DNA from: Myrica gale
Taxonomy: Eukaryota; Streptophyta; Magnoliopsida; Fagales; Myricaceae
Length of the DNA: 64,000 bases
Direction: 5' to 3'
Assembly: GCA_963930655.1 (NCBI GenBank)
Contig: OZ005617.1
Location: forward strand, 24,000,568-24,064,567
In this document: in pieces, positions 56,814-64,000 of the stretch
Layout of the letters: every line of letters begins with the position of its first letter
Numbering within the stretch: position 1 is the stretch's first letter
Notes under the pieces: generated by a model
The model's input: only the letters and a program-made list of their open reading frames with translations
What the model was told of the DNA's origin: nothing
Database searches by the model: none
Program-made: the position numbers and the translations under genes

Positions 56814-59512
56814 TGAACAACTGTACATACAAATCTATTTTTTCATAATCGGTTCAGCTTCGTTTCGGCCTCCATGGTTTTCAGGATTTGAAGCGTGACC
56901 TCCTTCACATTGCTAGAAAGCGTAATATTATGCATCACGTCCTCGCATCTTCCTGAAAGATCCCTCAGAAGTCCTTTTGTCAGTTAGCCGCACAGCTGCT
57001 CATTACGTTGTCAGATTCTTAGGGGCTCTACTATAGGTTTTCAGAGTCCACTGGCATGAAAACCCATATGCCAATTTTTTTTTTCTGGGTTGGAACCAAT
57101 TCGGAGGCCGTAAACATGAGGATAAGCGGAGTCGATTGACAGTTGTACCTTTGAGAGAGCAATTCGATGACAATCTGAACAATATTAGAATGCCCCCCCG
57201 GGTCTTTGAATTTTGCAACTTGCATTAGATGTCATGGCCCTGGTTGAATTTCTTGATTATTAGAAGGCCTTAGATTCTGGTTGAGCTGCGTGTATGTTTG
57301 TGGCGGTGTGTTAATGAAGGGATTGGCGCAAGGCCTTAGATTCTGGTTCAGATAATCAATAAATCTTATGAAAATGGAAAAAAAAATGTGGTTGCTGGAA
57401 AGATATTCTGCCGGACTGGTGGCCGATCACCTTGAGAGAAGCTGAATTGGATTTGATTTTGAGCAGGGCTTTTTGTCTGGTCAATGGCAGGCTGTATGGT
57501 TTTTTTCTTGCTTTTGTGGCTACATGATAGATTTTTAGCACGAAATCAAGCAAAGACTCTAGATTTATGTTTGATGGGCATTTTGGAAACAGACGGGCAA
57601 GAAATCTTGGCCTCCTCCATTGGGCTTTGTAACCTAAAAGATGAATTCGAAAGACTGCCCAAAAAGTAAGAAGCTCTATACCTCTAGAGTCTATACTCTA
57701 GTGGTGGTTATGGAGCAAAACCCGAAAGCCTGGAGACTTCGGAGGCTCCTCTCCTTTGTCACATGCATGGATGGCCACGTCAACGTGGACGGTACTATTA
57801 ATATAATATAATATATTGGGGTAAAACAAGATGGGCACTGTAGAGACGTACGTATACGGTATGTCTCCCATGTTCAGCTTTCAATTCCTTTTTCTTTTGA
57901 TATCTGGATACTTCCGGAGGAAATTAAAGAAGATAAAATAGAAAAAGTCGCATTATTAATTTGACTCGGAATATAGCCTAAAATTTTAGAGACATTTTTA
58001 TCGTGGGTCATGAGTAACTATGCTACTATCTAGAGATTCTTCAGTAAAAGTTTCTATATATAATTACGTTACAAAAAAAAAAGGTACGTACCTAGCTAGC
58101 TATATATGTTCTTCCCTTCCCGTCCTTTGAAATAGAGGCCTGGTACGTAGTTTTAAATTAGAGATGAACTAATTAAAGAGAGCAGCCGAATAGGACATAT
58201 ATTTTAATTTACAAGTTAGTAGCGCGGCCGCACTTGTCATCAATTAATGGTCCTTGAGCACAAAAAATGAAAAATTGCTCTTGTTCTTGTTTGATTGTTA
58301 CGCACTCCAGCTTAACAAAAAATTAATTTGACAGCTTCTTCGTGGTCCATCTCTACTTCTTCTAGTATTCGACAGAAGAGACTAACTCTACTCCCCCTCT
58401 CGATTATTTATTATTATTTCTACAATGACTGAAAATGAACTCTTAACCCAACTCCTAATTAACCCATTATATATATATATGCAAGACTTCTACAACATAT
58501 ATACTCGAGATCTGAATAATATGTTAATTAGATAATTAGGGATTAACAATGATATCTTCAAATTAATGTACCCTTCTAGCTAATTTCTATCAGTGTTGTT
58601 TCTTTTTGGAAATCTATTAATTAACATTTTATTGGCGCATGATATATATCAACATGATCAGATTAAGTGTCTATTTATAATTTGCTTATAAAATTAAAAA
58701 AAAACAAGTGTATTAATTTTCATCATATATACAATTTCACATCCACCATATGTTCAACCTCGGAGTTCTTATACGTTAAAAATAGAATAATTAAGGTACA
58801 ATAAATAAATTTGTTGTGGTAGACCAATTAAAATTTATCTTCTAGAAAACAAAGTAGCTAGCTAGCTAGCACCTACATATATACCTATTAAAACATACTC
58901 GCGAAACTTTACCGAAAGACAAACACTTGTAGGTTATAGTTAAGGTAAATCTAGAATCCATAGGGCCGGCCTTTCCAATATAGAAAATGAATATATAATT
59001 TGAACAAACTATATACAAAGTGTAAAGCATGCAAAAGAAGACCAAGACGAAGAGATCAAGATGTATAAGAAAATGCTCAGTATTTTCTTGTTTGAGATTA
59101 TTCGTATATATATGGGTATTTATCTACGTACCTATAAATCTAATATTACTAAGATATATATTTACTGCATGATTATAGTGTATATATTATTTCCTAAAAC
59201 TTCCCTTAGCTTATTCTATAATTGACATTGGAAGGAGCAATGACCATAGGATACAATTGCCACCGGACAAACAAAAGGTACATGCGGGGACAAAAAAAAA
59301 AGAAAGTTGAGAAGTTAGACCAAGTACGCCTAATTTCTCCACTAACCAGTACGTGATGTTCACACCAAGTAGGACGGACGGGATATACTGCGTGTTGCAA
59401 ACCCTATCTTCCTTGTCCTGATCTTATTTCTTTCTTTCCGGCCCCGGGTCTGCTTAGCCTGCATGATTTAGCAAAACAATATACTTCACAAGGCATCATA
59501 GAGACGGAAAAA
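56814..59512. other. Intergenic between BON3 and the ERF gene
   Basis: BON3 3' region to about 57300, then very AT-rich DNA with many TATATA stretches and a GCTA repeat near 58857-58872. It may include an unrecognised first exon and the promoter of the ERF gene. No coding exon could be supported. Confidence 0.4.
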
Positions 59513-61007
59513 GTGGATCGGAAACACGGGAAGAGGCCCCTTCCTTCCAATGAAGAGGAGGAGAAAGAGGCCGATCACATCTTCCCTATCTTTTCGTCTC
59601 GATCCCAACAAGACATGTCTGCTATGGTTTCCGCCCTGACTCAAGTGATCAGTAACAGAGACCAAAGCCCCGTTCAGGTGCATGGAAACCCACTAAACAT
59701 CTCGCAGTCATCAGCTGGCACCACGGAAACTGATAAATCTCAACCAACCATTGATCAAGGTATGACACATTAAGTGACAAATTTTTCATTGTTTTATGAA
59801 ATCAGCTCCTTAATGTCAATCACTTTATGTGGTGTTGATGGATGATGATAATATAATACTCTTGAACGCCTTCATGATCTCCGCTCATTCATTGACTGAC
59901 TACCATGATTAGGGCTGAATACATTTCATGTTCTTGTAATTTGTCATCCTTAATTAGTATCTCCTTTAAATCATTTTCCCTTTTACTAATGGTTGAACTT
60001 AGCAATGAGAATCGATGCAAGCTCGTTTCTCATGACTGCAAAAGGATGCAAGTCTTGGTGTAGCTTTCTTATATGTGTATTAGATATCTATGCATGTTTT
60101 CCGTGCATACCTAATTATTAAGGACGCTGTCGGCAGGTTTCTCTTCTTCTGAAGCCCAACTAACCCTCCCCCACCCCCCGAAAAATAATTAAAAAAAAAA
60201 CCCTACAAGCTAGCGTACCAAGATCTGGAAGTAACACGCAACCATTCTAATCTCGTTGGACTTGAGGTTCTCTCTAAGGTTTACGGTGTTTTGTTTTGCT
60301 AAGCATGCTTAAATTTTCAGCTTTAGCAAAGAAGATTAGGAGCTTTTAATTGGTGTATAGTTACTAATACTTCTTAAAGTTCATATGTGATATATTGTCT
60401 AGAGGTCGACTGATTTAAATAAAACCAAAACCATTTCTGTGAAGGGAACACAAGGAGAAGACACTATAGAGGAGTACGACAGAGACCATGGGGCAAATGG
60501 GCTGCCGAAATTCGTGACCCAAAGAAGGCAGCCCGAGTTTGGCTTGGCACTTTCGACACAGCAGAGTCTGCAGCACTTGCTTACGACGAAGCAGCTCTCA
60601 GGTTCAAAGGAAGCAAAGCTAAGCTTAACTTCCCGGAAAGAGTTCAAGGGAGAAATGATATAGGCTACCTTACAACTCGTCAAGACCTGCATATGGCGAC
60701 TGAACTTGTTCCTAACCCGATGGATATGCATGCTCCTCGTCAACCTCTTTCTCAAGAAACATATTCCAATCTGCATCAATATGCACAACTTCTTCGGAGT
60801 GGAGATACTAACTACTTAAATAATGGTATGTCAAGTATCTACAGGTCGGAAAGATTTGCTTCACAGACTTCATCAACTACATCCTCGTCTTCATCTTCCA
60901 TACCAGCTTCCCAACAACAAGAACAACAACAAGAGCTTCTAAGTTTTGCCACGCAGTTTGGAAGTGCTTCTTCTTCTGGTTGTAATCCTAGCTCACAAGA
61001 CCAGTGA
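59513..61007 (+). CDS. AP2/ERF transcription factor, group X-like (start uncertain)
   Basis: Exons: from about 59513 or earlier to 59759, and 60445-61007. The AP2 domain starts the second exon: [40 protein letters not shown] and [19 protein letters not shown]. It has the Ala and Asp typical of ERF (GCC-box binding) rather than DREB types. Upstream lies the motif [13 protein letters not shown], which fits group X (ABR1, ERF110, RAP2.6L), a set of stress, hormone and wound-responsive factors. The C terminus is rich in Ser and Gln. The frame is open from 59357 but has no ATG before 59615, although [20 protein letters not shown] looks like conserved protein. So an upstream exon with the start is probably missed or lost. 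From Met 59615 the protein would be 235 residues. Confidence 0.85.
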
Positions 61008-64000
61008 GAGACTTTGAATACACCAATGACTAAGGGGATCGTACATCCAAGTTTTCTAGGGACTTTAAAATGAAACTAAAACGAACTTGAGGCTATATAT
61101 GTTATAGACGCCCTTTTTTCTTTAATAGAATCTTCATTGGAAACATGCAATGTTTTATAGATAAAGAGTGCAGTTTTAGTGCGAGTTTCAGCATACACTA
61201 CATAATTCTCTAGCTAGATTGAATCACTTAGCGGAGTTGCAGTTCTATAAAATGGAGCATTAATTCTGTGTATTCCGTGTACTTATAGAACTAATTCCTC
61301 TCCCATCTCGTCATGGGGTGTGGGATTAGAGTCTTTCCAAGTTGCTGAGAATACTACTTCAACGATGACTTCCTATAACTGAATTGCAACATCACAGAAA
61401 TCATCTTCGGGGCATCTGAGATTCCTTAAGGTGAGAATAATTAGAAGCTCATGTAATTGCTCTAGATATATGTGAGTAGGTGATTGATCGATCAGTTACG
61501 GTCTGCCAACACGTATTGGCAATATATGGATGCTCTCTTTATAGCTTGCGTTTGTGGGATAGATAGAAAATCAGGCGCCGGTTATAGTGTGACTGTGTGA
61601 GTGGACGAGTGAGATTAGAAGTTGAGAAATCTAATAGTTGAAAAAATATCACGTCATTTAATGAAACCGGGTCGGTTTCACGGGTCGGGTTCATTAAATG
61701 ACGTGACATTTTTTCAGCCATTAGATTTCTCAACTTCTAATCTTACCCGTCCACTCATACAAAAGAAGGCAGGAAATGTTGCTATTGTGTGAAGCGGGAG
61801 AAAGCATGGTAGGGAAGACATGCTTACGAGACGTGCTGCATATTGCAGCATGAAGACAATTCATGTTTTGAGACTGATAACTGGAGTCTGGAGAGGGAAC
61901 AAAAACAAAATCTGGGGTGTATGCCACTAGTACAGTATTTTCAATCTGATGCTAAGGCAAACAGAACCGTCTGTGTCATGATGGCGGTGCTGGGTGCACA
62001 CCAACCATATATCGAGGGCGGATAAGGTAGGTGTACTTCCTTTCCATAGCTGATCTCACGGAATCTGAAAGCACCCTTTGGGATCTCCATTTATCGGCTG
62101 AAGCAAAGGTAAGTACCGGATCGTGTGTTTATGTAAAGCAGCTTGCATGCTAACCAACGTTCAATATTTCCGGCCTTTTTTTCTTTTTAGAATGAGAAGT
62201 ATAATTAGCAAGGCTATGCTGCTGGAGGAGATGACTAATGAGTTGGTGGATAATATAGACGTCAGGTTCAGGTATGAATGAGAATGTAAATCGAGCGTAG
62301 TGTTGGAGTCATGGAATTCGGCTGTTATAATGACAAAAGTTGAGCTGAAAACACGACATACTATGATATTGATAATTGATAAGGCCGGATTACCGCAATT
62401 GGTCTGACTCGGTCATGAGAATGAGATCCGCTCTCAATTAATGTCAATTTCAGAAGATCGACTGACCTTCCATTCTTTCATGTTAAACCAGACTCACTGA
62501 CATGAATGGTTGCTTTCCTTAGTTTTCAGCAAGGCCAAACAAGTGTTGACTTCCACCCGGCACGTTGACCAAGCTGCATGTTCGTCCACGCTCTACAGAC
62601 TACAGGCACAAGATCCAAACAACTTGTCTGCATTGGACTAGCTAGCTAGGTTTGTTGAAGAGAGTGACGATCGAGGGACATTTATATAATAAACCAAAAA
62701 TTTTGCTGGAGAAGCTATTAGTCATTAATTCGGAAGGGCCCATGCTGAATCGAATAATCATGGAAATAAGCCTCAGCCATGACGAATGTTGCCTTCTTTG
62801 GTCAATAATGATGATTAATTATTATTATTATTTTGTAATCAGTGGAAGCATATATCGAAGCCGCGTAACGGCGTAAGTCGTAAGAGAAGCACGGGTACTG
62901 CGCAGTTAACGCGTGACACATAATGCAATGGGGTACAAGGAAAGAGAGAGTCCACGTCAACAAGATGACTTTTATGCTTCTCTTTCATATCGCACAATGG
63001 CCAGAGTCGGGGGGAAGAATTCAGAAAGATCTGACAACAACCCCAATACGCGTGTTGCCGTTAAATACAATATATATATCACTTTTAATTTGTTTGTTTC
63101 AGGACTCAGCAGGTCGACCAAACTCCAAACGTGATTTATAAAAGCGAGAAGAGATATGTGGCAATACACAGAGCTCTCTATCGAGCCGGTGTGTTTATGC
63201 AGATAATTGGTTTTTAATAATTGGAGTGATAAAGCAGTCGTGCGGCGGCTATAACCGGCCCTTGTACGTATCTGGTTCAGCGCGTCTAATTAACGTCTGC
63301 CAATCAAGCCGAAAGAAGAAGATCAACGCCATTGACCTGGCCTGCCCCAGCCTCTGCGCCGTGTGAGGGACGAAGTTGGATTCATTATGACATTTGGGGC
63401 TACTTCGGCGCCTGATACAACCGACTTGTTAGATGTGATGCCTTTGTCGGCTACCCTGTCAAACTTTTGCGGCCATTGCTTCCTTTCTTGCTCAACTCCC
63501 ATATCATTATCCGCCAGCTCCTCACATCGATCCCCTGCATTCTCTTTTGATCTGTATACTTTCTACCCCTTGTTATTCACATTCCGTGGAAAACAACACC
63601 CTCCTTATACAAGAACTCCAGGGAAAGAAAAATAAAATAAAAAGGAAAAACAGAGACTCCTTGGACAACATACGCGGCTAAGTATATATACCATATATGC
63701 AATCAATAAACAACAAGGTTATCTGTTTTTTGGCGAACAAGAACACGTGAATCATTACTAATTATGATTTAGGGATCCCGGAAACCAAACATCAGAAAAC
63801 TCATAATCATCTTCCTTTGGGAGCAAAGCAAAGATGGAATGCTACAATCTATAATATTGGATTTGAGGGTGGGTGTAACAAACATATCACCTCCTAGGAC
63901 AACTACTTTGTCAACGCAATTACAGACGTAGTAAAATGGGCCCATCAAACAGACTTTGGACGATCGGCTTAAATAGTGCTCTGCCAGAACCATACCTATG
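61008..64000. other. Region after the ERF gene, no gene recognised
   Basis: ERF 3' region, then the hairpin at 61595-61760, then moderately AT-rich DNA. Plus-strand frames at 61843-62025 and 63363-63635 carry no family signature. The end of the window may be promoter of a gene beyond it. Confidence 0.4.
61595..61760. repeat. Inverted repeat, about 73-bp arms
   Basis: Left arm 61595-61668 and right arm 61687-61760 pair almost throughout. Matching phrases are GAGTGGACG, GATTAGAAGTTGAGAAATCTAA and ATTTAATGA, and the right arm is the complement. The 18-base loop contains GGGTCGG repeats. It fits a small foldback transposon. A transcript could form a hairpin that yields small RNAs. Confidence 0.8.

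Overview
The window is nuclear DNA from a flowering plant, most likely a eudicot. It is AT-rich, its genes have many GT-AG introns, and several genes belong to plant-specific families: a plastid Mg-protoporphyrin methyltransferase, an APO-domain protein, a three-RRM MEI2-like protein, a BONZAI copine and an AP2/ERF factor. The order of the genes does not suggest an operon or a functional cluster. They are unrelated, mostly housekeeping genes separated by repeat-rich DNA.

Layout: 1-2979 holds a decayed DUF3444 (DnaJ-associated) fragment. 2980-11351 (minus) is SRP68 in 13 coding exons. 11352-14961 is repeat-rich, with an RNase H remnant of a LINE. 14962-16469 (plus) is CHLM. 19349-20910 (plus) is a small histone-fold gene, MHF1/CENP-S. 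23014-about 25900 (minus) is a dead LINE. 30353-36905 (plus) is a MEI2-like RNA-binding protein in 14 coding exons. About 39114-41051 (plus) is an APO4-like gene. 42250-47169 (plus) is a WD40 gene. 49346-56813 (plus) is a BON3-type copine in 16 exons, with a LINE in intron 2. 59513-61007 (plus) is a group X ERF gene. 61008-64000 has a long hairpin repeat but no gene I recognise.

Exon coordinates were assembled by eye from splice sites, reading-frame continuity and remembered family sequences. The MEI2-like, WD40 and BON3 models stay in frame over all exons (958, 516 and 580 codons). Four other genes each carry one apparent lesion: a TAG as the last codon of SRP68 exon 11; a one-base frame break in the CHLM transit-peptide region; a one-base loss in a T run in the APO gene; and a degenerate small exon in MHF1. 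Either the consensus sequence has base errors or this haplotype carries broken alleles. That is the main point to check.

I found no convincing new biological system. The most informative structures are retrotransposon insertions with clear target-site duplications, several foldback (MITE-like) elements, a GC-AG intron, upstream ORFs, and the coding lesions.
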